Shown here: one piece after another, positions 1 to 11,898 of the stretch | Position numbering within the stretch: position 1 is the first letter of the stretch | Layout of the letters: each line of letters starts with the position of its first letter | Assembly: GCF_001039355.2 (NCBI RefSeq) | Contig: NW_019775573.1 | Span: forward strand, 104,442 to 168,441 | Source: Lingula anatina | Lineage: Eukaryota > Brachiopoda > Lingulata > Lingulida > Lingulidae | Direction of reading: 5' to 3' | Length of the DNA stretch: 64,000 nt | The notes under the pieces: model-generated | Told to the model about the DNA's origin: nothing | Seen by the model: only the letters and a program-made list of their open reading frames with translations | Databases searched by the model: none | Made by a program: the position numbers and the translations under genes

Positions 1-669
1 AGGGGAATATTGAATTATGTCAAGCGATAACCCACAAAAACTTTAATTGCACAGACACAAAGCACTGATACCGATACGACAACTCATTTGGCCTATTTTC
101 ACAAATTCTTGATCTCTACGTCGATGGCATATTTTCTTATAATACAATTCAAAGGCAGTATTCAGTATAAGTACTGTGTATGTAAGAGGTACCGGTATAT
201 GTATGTGTGCAAAATACGTTCTTAGAAAACCCTAATATTGCTATCCTTAAAATCGGGTTTAACGAGTGTGAATAGAAATAAAACATGGTTAAAAAAGTGT
301 ACCTGTATTTATGCAGATCAGAATTCAAATGAGACAATATATTGCAAATTGTAGTATATATACAAACTGTTTGCAAAATTTAAAACATAATGTTGTTTTC
401 ACTTTGTAACTTTTTTCAAATTTATACTAACTGATTAGAGCAGTGGCTGCTTAGATATTTTCTTGAAAGAGCTCTTTTTATACCCCCCCCTCTCCAAATC
501 CTCGACACAATCTTCAAAGAAGTTACTTCGGTGAAACTACTAGTATATCCACATAACATTTTTGCATTCGTAAATATTGTTTGTGCATTCCATTATACAT
601 TTAGTATCAGATCACTTTCGATGGTGTTTTATAAAACTGAGCAAGAAATCATAATTGCCTTGTAGTACT
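1..669. other. 3' flank of sulfatase gene, no gene seen
   Basis: AT-rich sequence beyond the sulfatase stop codon. I see no open frame with recognisable protein similarity, no RNA gene and no clear repeat. It probably holds the 3' UTR of the minus-strand sulfatase. Confidence 0.5.
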
Positions 670-3600
670 TTACGATTTTGGTGGCCAGACTACTTCAGGC
701 CATGAAGTGTTCGCGCCATACTTTGGGTCTGAGCAGGACAACTGGAAGTGATCTCCACTACACAGCGGCTGCAGCCAAGGTCGAAAGGCGGCCTTGAAAA
801 ATTCCATTTGCGGTTTTGGTTCATTTCGATTTTTTTCGTGCTCGGTTTTGGCTTTATTGATATGTTTGATTATCTCAACGTGTTTCTTGGCGTTGATGTC
901 CAACGGCGATTTTTCCGATGGATCAATGGCAACGTTGAAGAGCTGCGGACGGTCCAGCCAAGTCACGTCAAGGCATGAGCACATGAAGTCGCACCCTTCG
1001 GTACCGGGGTTCCAATTTGGGCGAGCATAATATAGCTTGTACACGGCGTTCTCTGCGGAAAAAATCAATAGATCTATTTTATTCATCTTTATAGATGTAT
1101 ACAAACACTTGTGGATTAGTTGTGTAGAGGTAGACTACATTTGAGCAAATTTAGGGCTAAAGTTCCTTTGTGGAACTAGTCCCAGCAGGCAGGGCATAAC
1201 ACTCACCTTCACCACGCGGGCGATATCTCGCTGCTTGAATTGTCATACCACAGTAGTGAAACATCACTTCATGGGGCGACATCTTTGCCCTTCCTGTGAT
1301 CAGAGGCCAGATGTTCTTGCCGTCAATGGCCCTGTCTTTGGGCACTGAATACCCTACCACATCGGCCAGTGTCGGAAGGATGTCCATCTGGGAAGTCGGC
1401 TCGTCCGTGACGGTACCTTCGGGTATATGCCCTGGCCACATGAATGCAGTGGGGACACGGATACCACCGTCCATGGAGCCCTGGAACTTGCTGCCTGGGG
1501 GAGATTGTGATAGAAACACGTGACATGAGTTAAAACGTGCTGTTATTTGATATGTAATTCGATATTATAAAATGCTTAGTTCCTACCCTTCTATGTACTG
1601 TATTAACTTAAAATGTAAAATTGTTTCTAATAGATGTCCTCCATTATTTAGAATTTAGACTCAATGACACAAGAGGTCAAACAATGTGTGGCATTATTTC
1701 AAATATATTAACATAATCAATTTTAATGGAATATCTACAAGTTAACAAATAAAAGATGCATGCAAAACAGAAACGACATGGCTTTGGACAAGGATGTAGG
1801 TTATCCATCCATAATTTAGGTTTGTGATTTTTAAAACACTTAAAAATGGATGCAATGTCCATTTTGTGCAGTGTCACACCAAACACATCCGTATAATCCA
1901 ACTCTAACACAACAGACATTTGCATTTATCTTCACATGTCCTACTACCGATGTACCTCTATAGATCCCATTGTGACCTCCTGCCCGGTTACCAAGGCGAT
2001 CTTTTTCTTCAATATGGCCGCCGTTGTCGGAGGTGAAGTAGATGAGGGTGTTGTCAGAGAGGTTTAGTCTGTCCAGAGCCTTCATGATCTCCCCTATCCC
2101 CCAGTCCATCTCCTCTACGTTATCACCGTACGGGCTGTGCTGGGCGACCTGGAATTAAGGCTGTGTCTTTTTAAAAATTAAAGGAAAGCACATTCGGTTT
2201 GCTAGCTTTAGATTGTGAGAAATGGGATTTTGTCTGCTGTGGAATACATGCATATTCGTCAAAAATATTTATCCGGTGAAATTTTAAATATTTCTTTGAT
2301 AACCTGATTCCCTCTGAATGGAACTGAAGGGAACATTTCAAGCAGGTTTTTGGGAGTCACATGGGGTGGGGTGAACAATTGGGGCGATTTAAAAGGAAAC
2401 AGCATTGACATCTTTCAGTCTTGATGAATTTATAGTGCTACATCAATTTGGCGTCCTCAAACCATTGCCATAATTGTCATTAAATGGATGATCTTGATTG
2501 TTGTTGTTTCTTTAGAAACCGATGAAGTCAAGGTCACATAAGTGATAAACGCAATGCACTATTTACAATACAATTAATATTTGCCCAATGTGCGATAAAA
2601 TGCACAACATTCATGCATCCAACACTATACACATACAAAGCAACGTACCCCTTCAAATTCCTTCGCGGTATGAAGAAACGTGTGTGTCTGGAGCCAGGAC
2701 ATGAACAGTAAGAAAGGTTTCTTATCCTGGCTCCTTTCCTCCAAAAAGTCTGTTCCTTCCATGACAAGCCGTTTCGTCATGTTCTGAAAATTGATCGGCT
2801 GTTCAACCACGTCCCCATTCCTGTGCCACACACCGTTTAGCCATGGCCAATTTATCAAAAGTAAAAAGGTGTAAATTGGGAGTAAAGTCACCAGGAAGGC
2901 GTAAAGACGGAACCCTCTTGAGCCGATGGCGCCGAGGCGCTTCAGAACGGCGCCGGCAAGTAGGCCTACGACATACACTATTGCAACCTGTTGCACTCTG
3001 TTCGGTCGAACCCTAAAGACAACTTCGTAATCCCAACCGGGATCAAAGAGCCTGGCATTGGTCATGACCATGCCGTAAAAAAGGTCGAACCCGAAGCGGT
3101 TTGGGTGATGACAGTGGTCACCATTTTTCTCGCAATTCAATCCCAGATGCCATTTACCTTAAAAAAACAGAAAAAAAGCACTTATATGTGATGTGACTTA
3201 AGGAGAATTAAGGCATATTAAATGTCACAGAAGAGTTGAGAGTTCAGTAGAGCACCTGTTAATTTTCAACAGCCTTTGGCGTTGCATTTCCACTATGCTT
3301 ATTTTGATTATTGCTACATAATTTCTTTCATTGTCTCTAATTTTTTCGTAATTTGTATGTATTAATCTGCTTGTATATTCACTTTAATTGACGTCCTTCA
3401 AACCCAAGTAACGTTTATATAACGCATTTGCGTCAATGCCACTACTGACCAATAAACGCGTTGACGTATCCCTTGTCTTGAAGGAGGTTGGCGAAGGTGG
3501 TCTCATTGGGCGGAAGCCCGGCAGGACTCGCCACATTGGTTATTATAGGCATACCGGTTGGGCTGGCAAGACCTAAGAGAAAACAGGGATTTTTATACAA

Positions 3601-4668
3601 AATGTGGCATTATATGTAATATACATTATTTGTAAAACAGTTTGCGATAAAGCAAAACCCTACCCTGTAAGGAAGTCTATATGGACACCTGGATGTTTTA
3701 TATGGGACCCAACTTGAGATATTTGTAAGCTGGAGTTCAGAAAAGACTGCATAGCAACAAAAAGATTCATAAAACAAATAAGTGAGGACTATATTTTTTT
3801 CATCCTTCTTGTACCCTTTAGGGTGTCGAGGGGAGAAAGAGTTGAGTTATCTGTCTCTGGCCAGCTGAAATGCTTGGTTGAGTGGGATGTTATTTGATTG
3901 TAAAATCATCTCCATCTACCCACTTCTTTCTCGGTCTTCCGCCTCCCAAAGTCCAACACCTCGTCCATTGTCGTGGGAGGTGGATGCGGTCAAAGTAAGG
4001 GATTTCTGGGTTTGGAAGATGTTTATCGTGGGTTTAACTCACATGACCGCTACGGTAGCCATGAAGACCATCCCAGGTCACCCTGAAACGACTGGCTAAT
4101 GGGGCTCTGGTGAAACTGCGACAGGCCTAGCAAGCCGGTAGTGGATATACTATTGCGCAAGACAATTCAAGGAGAAAGAAACGGAGGACTATATGAAGGG
4201 TGTAATATTTACATGTAGAAATGTTTTTCTTTTTCCTATCTCGTTGAATTTGTTTTCTGTTTGAATACTATAATAGACGTATTAGACAATGCAGACTGGC
4301 AGACCTGAGGCAGACAAACATTAAACAAGGGGATCATAGAAAGCAGACAAACACTCGGTAATTTATAGAAGAATGGAGGAAATACTCAACCACTTATCTC
4401 ATCCATGCTTACCTGACCGTATCGGGTATCGGCTAGTTAACAGTGAAGCTCGGCTCGGAGTACACGTGGCTTCCGAAGTAAGGTGCTGGGTCATCTTGAG
4501 CCCTCTCGCTGCGATATTGTCGATGTTTGGCGTTCGTAGCGTCGTGTTTCCAAAGCAACCGATGTCCCCAATGCCCGTGTCGTCTGCTAGGAATATCACA
4601 ATGTTCGGCGTAGTCGCCGCGTTGGTATTCGCGAGGAGTAACGCAGGGACGAGGATGTAGAGGTTCAT
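670..4668 (-). CDS. Steryl-sulfatase/arylsulfatase-like enzyme, six coding exons, 583 aa
   Basis: Sulfatase that would hydrolyse sulfate esters (steroid- or aryl-sulfate type) in the secretory/ER-lysosome system. Coding exons in transcript order: 4413-4668, 3450-3572, 2649-3157, 1956-2148, 1207-1494, 670-1052. All have GT-AG borders and the phases join without a stop. Seen: hydrophobic signal peptide (residues 1-17), metal-binding DD at 29-30, sulfatase signature CTPSR at 69-73 (Cys69 is the formylglycine precursor), GKWHLG at 127-132, FTSDNGGH ending at 341. Two hydrophobic helices (about 184-200 and 210-229) sit in the middle, as in the steryl-sulfatase/ARSD-ARSH branch and unlike soluble arylsulfatases A/B. 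The ATG lies three bases after an acceptor (tttgcag) next to a (GT)n tract, so an upstream 5' UTR exon is expected. Substrate cannot be told from sequence. Confidence 0.9.
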
Positions 4669-4671
4669 TAT

Positions 4672-7600
4672 CTGCAAATACACACACACACACACACACT
4701 TGCAACAAAATAATACACCAAGTCAGATCGTTTGGCTATCAGCCATCGTTACACCAATCGATAATATTGGGGAAGCTAGTTCTGTTCATATATATATGGC
4801 TCATTATCATCCTCTTGATAACAGTGGAGAAAATCCATTTATAATAGGTATAGTGCAGACATGTAGCTGCACAATATATGATATGTATATAAAGCAGTGA
4901 CATAAGACGGAAATCTTCCTGCAAGGCATCGTAGTTCCTCGGAATAGAAATTAAATTGAAATGCATGTATCTAGAGCAAAAGATGTTGCATGAATTTAAC
5001 CCCGCCATTCAATGTACATGAAGCTATGAACTATAAAACGGGAAACGGGCGCTAAATACACTATTAGAACAGATTGTGATCGCTTCACAGAGTCGATATT
5101 TTACAATTAATGTCCACGTTCATGCACGATCTTTTCCATTCAATCAAATCACTGCCTCTTAAACATAAACATTGTCATAGCGTGCTCTGGGGGACTCAAG
5201 ACATGGTCTTAAATTTCGATATTTTTCTCAGCACGATGCGGCAATAATTAAAAAAAAAACGCTGCCAGCATGATAAGACTATATTATACAATACCAATAA
5301 ATCAAAATGCCGTTATATTTTTGTTCTTAAAATTCCCTTTTCTGCTTTTAAAGACATGCAGTCTAAGTATATTTTACCTGTGAATGTGCCATGGTGTTCC
5401 CCGTTTTCAGTATAGAGCACTCAAGACCACATGTAATATTCTGGTCAAACTCAGCTGGGTGTAAGGTCGCACTGTGTAGTGATTGCTGCAGATAAATAAA
5501 CTGAAAACACAAGGCTGTTGTGATTTTAGTTGACCAAGAAGATATATAATGAATATATCTCCTTCGTTACATTTATCGTTTTATTCATGGTACAGTATTA
5601 GCGACCCACTTTTTGACCTCGGGGCTGGCGTGGTTTTAATACATGCATATTATATTTACCTGTTGTCGTATATTGTGTACACTTAATGACCCAGTTCTCG
5701 TACGATGACCCATTTTTTGACCCTTGATTTCGCACTGGGGAAAGCACATGCGCACACACATATGGGTACGCACGCGTGCGTACAAGCACGTAGGTTCGTT
5801 TGATTAAACCAACATGAAGCTGTTTTATGATGCATGAAACAATTTTAATTTTAAAACCAACAATCGACGCGACGTAGTTCCACGATGGTCTGAAAGGTAA
5901 TTCGGCACTACAATTCTAACAATTCATGATTCATATCAACGGGAAAGAAGATAGAGTAGTGTCATTGGTGAATAACCAAAACGACGGCCTTCGCTATAAT
6001 TTTTGTGAATACAGAAAGCGTTCCATGCAACGAGTAGCAGGTAGATTTCCAGGAACCATGGAACAGAAAGGATAGAGCTAAAATAGAATATTTTTCATAA
6101 ATTTTGAAATTATTTGTTAAAATTAAATATATGATATGTCGCAAAAAAAAAAAAAAATTAGAGACTGGAGTAAGCCGTGCACTCCCCCCCCCCCCCCAAC
6201 ACGCACACACACACACACACACACATATCAATTTCCACCCCCTTCTCCGGCCTTGGCCCTCTGCAACAAAGCCGAGATATATAGGCCTACTTTCTTTGAC
6301 AAATTTCATTATCCATCTGAGTAAGCAGGTAGCCTACTCTGTTTAAGTAACCTTACCTCAGGCTTAACCGAATTCGGAATATTTAATGAACACAACGTAG
6401 TATTTTCCGATCATCCCAGTATTTGACCCACTGATAACCTGTATTCAGTTGAACGCTCAAAGTTCATTTATTTTGGCCCACAACAGCAGTTCGGGCAATA
6501 TAGGCTTTTATCAAACTTTATGATACTGCTAAGTAAATACAAAGCTAAAATAACCTTTGCTCCATACTGAATACTAAGATACAAAACATTTTGTGGTGCC
6601 AGTTTTTTGACCTACTAATACACAACAGCGTACCTTTTTTTTTTTTTTTTTTTTTTGAAGCTCAACATTTCGAGGCCGCTTACCACACCCACCCCACACC
6701 CCTTTTTGACACTTTGACGTTTACTGATAAGCACACGAACGAAACGTAGTGCCTCGATATGAAACCAGACAACTTTTGTGTTTTTAATCTCCAAATACGA
6801 AAAAAAATCAATTAAGCTAATAAATAGGCTAACGTTAAGAACGTATTATATCGTTTGTTTTATATTAATTATTGTTTAAGATCATAATAATAAACAAGTC
6901 GCATTTCGATGTACTCCATGCTATAACCTTTATATAAAAATAGCAATTTTTACGAGATTACAAATTGTATCGCATTGTTTGGTTCCATTGCCTCGCTTTC
7001 AAAAATTAGAACAGGCGCTCCAAAATCGTAAAACGAAGTTAAAAATTTTATATTGGCCGAGTTCCCCCACTGTTAAGAATATCCTCGCAGCATTATCTGC
7101 AGTTAACCTTCCTACGATTTTCAATGTATTTTGCAATGTAATTTACAATCCTCCAGGTGAAGAATTTTATTAATCAAGAGTAGGGGAGGTGTGAAAATCC
7201 CCATTGGGGCCACATATAACACTATAAATACAATGGGAATCCCCTTAAAANTACAACATAAAATCAATAGAACATTTCTAATATAAATTTTCAAAAAGAC
7301 ACCAGAGAGCTAATGAAATAAAATCAACCAGACGGTCTTTGTCAATTTCACCAACTTGTATATTTCAAACAGCGCACTTTTCGCACATGCGCAGTTGTTT
7401 GAAGCCTGTGCTTTACTGATATTGGCATACGTTTTGTTCGGGAGTGGTGATGTTGGGCAGTAGCGTCATTTCACGACATCTGCTCCTCGCCAATTCAAAG
7501 GCGCGTGTTTGTGTTTGCGAGTGTGTTTGTGAGTGTGCGCGCGTGCTTGTGCGAGCTTCTTTGTTTTCACAACCACTTTTATTATAGAAAAACCATTAGA

Positions 7601-8159
7601 GTGCATTCTCCAGTTTTGGAAGCGCCTATTTAAACCCACGACTGCCACTAAGATCGGTCGAAGAAGCGTTAAGACATATATAGACAACGATATAGACAAC
7701 GTATTTACGACAAAGGGCGAGTAATATTGTTTCCTTAACACCGACAATGTAACCAGTCCACCATATACATGTAACATATGTTGTCCTAAATTATAATAAG
7801 TAACTAATAAAGATACGCCCAGAGTCATAACTTACGCAAAGAACCAATAATCAACAAACTTGCAGCTTCATGAAAAGAAACGGGATCACAGTATATTTAA
7901 TTCTCTTCATATATTTTTTTAATTACATAAATATTAAAACATATACTTAGACTTAATGCCTTTTCGTAATGGGCGATGAAATAAGACATTTTAAACATAT
8001 GTGGCTTATTTTTCATCCTTAAATTCATGTTCTGGTATTGTAAAATAATTGCTCAACTTGCCTTTGGTATTATGCCCCATTTCGAAAGTTATCTTCGAGA
8101 AGAAATAATTTCAATATGCAGATGATATTTAATTGTGAACACTAGCTAAAAAAAATTAC
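4672..8159. other. Intergenic region with simple repeats and one dispersed repeat
   Basis: Lies between the divergently oriented sulfatase and the first chitin-deacetylase-like gene, so it should contain both promoters and the sulfatase 5' UTR exon, which I could not place. It holds a (CA)n tract near 4680-4699, C-rich/(CA)n near 6183-6227, poly-T near 6633-6656, one N at 7251, and the dispersed repeat at 6749-7413. No convincing protein gene was seen. Confidence 0.5.
6749..7413 (+). repeat. Dispersed repeat, ~665 bp, copy 1 (copy 2 at 42873-43588)
   Basis: Aligns along its length with 42873-43588 in the same orientation, with small indels. Both copies start at gtgcctc(g/a)atatgaaacc and end at gtttgaagcctgtgct. 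No coding capacity was seen, so it is probably a non-autonomous mobile element or a fragment of one. Confidence 0.7.
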
Positions 8160-8540
8160 ATCAAAGTCGAATATAAGACAGAAATCAGATGAATCACTTT
8201 TTTTACCTTCATATCACTAAAAGGGAAAAATGAAAAAGAGGCAGGTAGATGTAATTCCCACAAAAACCGTGATAAAAGATACCACGGGCCCTCAAGTTGG
8301 AGAAAGATAATGATGCCTATCTCCAAGCAGACCCCTCCACTTCGCCTAGACACAACCTGCCAACCGCACATAAATTGAACATTAACGCCAATTAAAATGA
8401 CATCAAGCTGACAAACGCATTTAAATTTAACCCAAGTATCTTTGCACACGATGAAAAATGCACTTAACAGCTATAGCCGAAGCGTGGCATGTGTCTTGAA
8501 TCTTATTTCAAGCTGAACAAAATAATGATTTTTATTCAAG

Positions 8541-9839
8541 ATGGCCAAGACTGAGCTAACGTCACGAGTTGCCTTGTCTGTTATCATCTGGGCGTGTTTG
8601 GCAGTGCCAGGGGCACTAGGCGAGCTGTGCAGTGAGCTCAACTGTATGCCACCCCATTGCAGATGTCCCAGCACCCAAGCGCCGTTCTCACTGCCGCCTG
8701 GTGACATTCCACAGCTAGTCGTGTTTTCGTTCGACGGCCCCGTGACGCCGAAATATGTTGACTTTTATCAACGCTTGTTTCCTGGGGACCTGGTTAATCC
8801 AAACAATTGCTCCGCTGGGGTTACTCTTTTCGTGTCTAACGCTGGGGAGGAGGGTCGTATCCGTACAGACTATGCCAGCGTCCAGAAGCTCTATCGCCTT
8901 GGTTACGAAATTGGCGTAAATAGCATGAGTATGAAACGCCCAGAAATGTTCTGGAATGACGCTACATATGAGGAATATGTCAAAGAAATGGTTGGACAGA
9001 GGTATCTTTTAAGTCTAAAAGCCAGGATTCCGCCCGGTGAAATTCGCGGTTTGCGAGTGCCGTATCTTCAACCTGGAGGTAATAATCAGTTTCGCATGAT
9101 GGCGGACAAAAAATTCATGTACGATTCGTCACTCGTGACGGGCCCAGTAACTGAAGACGCCACGGCAAACCAGCCAGCTGTGTTCCCCTATACACTGGAC
9201 GTACCGCCGGAGAAATACCTTTGCGATATTGCACCAGGAAATTGCCCCACCGATCCATTTCCTGGAATCTGGGAATTCCCGCTGAACCGTTTGTTTTCAA
9301 CGCATGGGACACCGTGCGCTGTAGCAGACGACTGTCAGACATATCCCGCGGACGACACTTTCAGGTACCTGATGAAGAACTTTTTGAGGCATTACAATGG
9401 GCAGAGAGCGCCCTTGGGCCTTTTCATTCGACCGACATGGTTTGAGAAGAAAAACTACACACTAGCTGGAGTTGGCGCGTTCTTAAAAAACATCACGGCT
9501 AGAAGAGATGTCTGGGTAGTTACCATGGCACAGGCCATCGAATGGATGAAAGCGCCAAAGAGTAATTCCCAGCTTTTAATGGCGTCAGGAGATTGTAATG
9601 TAAATCCTCCACTTTTAGCAAATAATGCGACTTTGGATATCATAGATCTTTACGATCCTGAGGACACATCATCCACATCAACCACGCCCACCACGGCTAA
9701 ACAAGGAAAAACTACGGCGAGTTCTCCTGCACATGGAGGTCGACAAATTGACAGCAGAAACCGTGCAAATTCAGAAATGTTTTATTTCAAGCTACTGGCT
9801 TTCATCTGTAGTCTATTAGTTTACCATTTAATCTTATAA
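8541..9839 (+). CDS. Chitin-deacetylase-like (NodB fold) membrane-anchored protein, probably inactive, copy 1
   Basis: Intronless 432-aa protein. Seen: signal peptide (1-27), a Cys-rich stretch (C30-C42), a NodB polysaccharide-deacetylase domain (about 55-340), a Ser/Thr-rich stalk (about 375-410), and a hydrophobic C-terminus (412-432) typical of a GPI-anchor signal. Family motifs are recognisable but catalytic positions are changed. TFDD is SFDG (D65, G66). The metal-binding HSxxH is NSMSM (127-131). The C-terminal catalytic His of the LFxH(A)xWF motif is Arg (R297 in LFIRPTWF). The RVPYLQPGG and PGIWEFPLN motifs remain. Known of the family: these residues bind zinc and act as base and acid. 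Inference: a carbohydrate-binding or structural pseudoenzyme on the cell surface. The start ATG has a good context (caagATGG) and an identically placed start in copy 2. Confidence 0.88.
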   Translation: MAKTELTSRVALSVIIWACLAVPGALGELCSELNCMPPHCRCPSTQAPFSLPPGDIPQLVVFSFDGPVTPKYVDFYQRLFPGDLVNPNNCSAGVTLFVSNAGEEGRIRTDYASVQKLYRLGYEIGVNSMSMKRPEMFWNDATYEEYVKEMVGQRYLLSLKARIPPGEIRGLRVPYLQPGGNNQFRMMADKKFMYDSSLVTGPVTEDATANQPAVFPYTLDVPPEKYLCDIAPGNCPTDPFPGIWEFPLNRLFSTHGTPCAVADDCQTYPADDTFRYLMKNFLRHYNGQRAPLGLFIRPTWFEKKNYTLAGVGAFLKNITARRDVWVVTMAQAIEWMKAPKSNSQLLMASGDCNVNPPLLANNATLDIIDLYDPEDTSSTSTTPTTAKQGKTTASSPAHGGRQIDSRNRANSEMFYFKLLAFICSLLVYHLIL

Positions 9840-11140
9840 ACGTTGATATATATGCTGGAAGTGACAAACGAATTATCACCGAGCATCACAACTCGTATGA
9901 AACAATGTGTTATAGTGAGAAATGACGACAGCAGTTTGGAGCTTTCGAACGTTTATTCACCGACTCTTGCTTCTTACAATTTCACAGATATTTATACTCA
10001 ATTTCTCCGTACTGATCACGCATTTACTTGTTTTCTTTTCCATTGTCTTTGCGTGATTACAAAATATTTTCCATTCTCATGTTGCAAGTCACTATGCAAC
10101 ATTTCCTTATTAGGTAATCCATTAGAGACTTGTTTTCAATTAAAGATATCTAAAATATTATTTGGATTACTCATACTTGGCTCTTATCCAAAACTCAGTT
10201 ATCTTGTGATAAATGCATGATCAAAATTAAAATATGTTATGAAATTAACCAATCACATTAACTGTTATTGACTTTGACCTTTTCCATCTTTTTCTGACAC
10301 TAAAAACATGTTCTACACTTGTTGACTCTTGGAGAAACTTAACTTACACTCAATAACTCTTTGTCCCTTTTACTCATTTGATTCCGCTTTAATTATTATC
10401 TGTGATTAGTGAAAGTGTAAGTAATTTGCTTTACAACAAATGTATACACAGTTCCTTCTCTTACAAACACTAATATATGAGGATTGCTTTAATATTTTTT
10501 ATTCTGAAAAAGGGTAATATTAAGAGCGCGTTTCATAAAACAAGCACAGTAGGCCTACGTCTGAAACACTATATTTGAAATGTAATACGAAAACACATTT
10601 GAAAACAATATGAAAACGCTATTGCGTATTCTAACATTCTTATATATACAATTCTGCTATTAACGTTACATTTAAACACCCGGCGAGCCGACGTTTAGTA
10701 ACTGACCAAAGTTAGCGTATTGTATGCAGTCCTGGTCTCTGTGGATTATTCAGTTCCCTCACACCCATGCGTTCACAGCGACGCCCAGTTACAAAAATTC
10801 GAGTTACGCACTGCCCACATGCACCAGCTGTGACACATTTTCAAGGTAAATTTGTAGAGATTATTATCAAATGTGTAACCTTTAAATTATAAATTTCATT
10901 TTATGAAAAACACAATATTTCATGTAGGAACTTCGACAAACCCAAGGTAACATACACTAATTACGTGTACCTGTTGTAAAATGTCTTACACATTTTAGAC
11001 CTTATCAGTCTTGTCTTGGTCTAATGAACAAATACTTATTTATTATCGAATAACCTTTAAAAGGCAATACCTTATCTGATCACAACCCATGATAATCTTT
11101 TGATGTTTACATGATGCAATAACAGCATGTGCTCCATGTA

Positions 11141-11369
11141 CAGGGGCGGATCCAGTATTATTTGAAGGGGGGATGGGGGGGGGGGTCCGCGGATGCGAAG
11201 CAGCCCCCCTCCCCCCGGCAGATGGGTCGTGAAAATTTTTGGTATTTTAGAGGACGAACGGTACCATTTGGCACGACTTAGATTATACATCAGCTTGTCA
11301 AAATTCTAATTTCAAGAGGGGAATACCGGTGTGATTTTTTCAGAACCCCCTTCTAAATACGCCATTGCA
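11141..11369 (+). mobile_element. MITE, CAGGGGCGGATCCAG family, copy 1
   Basis: Starts CAGGGGCGGATCCAG and ends with an imperfect inverted match (CGCCATTG, with tatttagaagggg inside). A G-run plus ccgcggatgcgaag block follows the left end. The same element lies at 14072-14297 (inside the duplicated unit) and, inverted and more diverged, at 59088-59296. The terminus resembles hAT-type MITEs, but no clean target duplication was found. Confidence 0.65.
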
Positions 11370-11397
11370 TGTGACTGTTAACACAGCCTAAAATGGC

Positions 11398-11470
11398 GNA
11401 CGGCGACGACGGCGACGACGGCGACGACAGACGCAGATGATGGCTATATGTACAGACACATCTGTGTCTG
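11398..11470. repeat. Short GC-rich minisatellite between the two duplicated units
   Basis: A 9-bp unit (cggcgacga) is repeated about three times at 11401-11428, next to an N at 11399. A short palindrome (acagacacatctgtgtctgt) follows at 11451-11470. It sits on the junction of the two tandem units. Confidence 0.6.
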
Positions 11471-11898
11471 TACATAAAAATTACACTTAAAGCGAATATA
11501 AGACAAAAATCACATGAATCACTTTGGCGAATATAAGACAGAAATCATATGAATCACTTTACCTTCATATCACTAAAAGGAAAAATGATAAAGGGGCAGG
11601 TACATGTAATTCGCACAAAAACCGTGATAAAAGATACCACGGGCCTTCAAGTTGGAGAATGATAATGTTGCCCATCTCCAAGCAGAACCCTCCACATCGC
11701 CTAGACACAACCTGCCAACCGCACATAAATTGAACATTAACGCCAATTAAAATGACATCAAGCTGACAAACGCATTTAAATCTAACCCAAGTATCTTTGT
11801 ACACAATGAAAAAAGTATTTAACAGCTATAGCCGAAGTGTGGCATGTGTCTTGAATCTGACTTCAAGCTGTACAAAATTGTATTGATTTTTATTCAAG

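Larger units (their letters stand above)
8160..11397 (+). repeat. Tandem duplication unit 1 carrying a chitin-deacetylase-like gene
   Basis: Aligns with 11488-14325. Shared parts are about 380 bp upstream of the gene, the 1.3 kb gene and a downstream block that ends with an embedded MITE (11141-11369). Unit 1 has about 575 bp directly after its gene (9861-10436) that does not match the ~125 bp at the same place in unit 2 (13219-13342). The region between the gene and the next unit contains no other gene that I can support. Confidence 0.85.

Noticed and set aside
7466-7828. 120-residue minus-strand open frame
   Set aside because: Starts in or overlaps repetitive sequence, shows no family motif and has no splice or start context; probably chance.
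9843-10220. 125-residue plus-strand open frame just after the first chitin-deacetylase-like gene
   Set aside because: Not present in the otherwise duplicated second unit, low-complexity hydrophobic composition, no motif; likely 3' UTR sequence.
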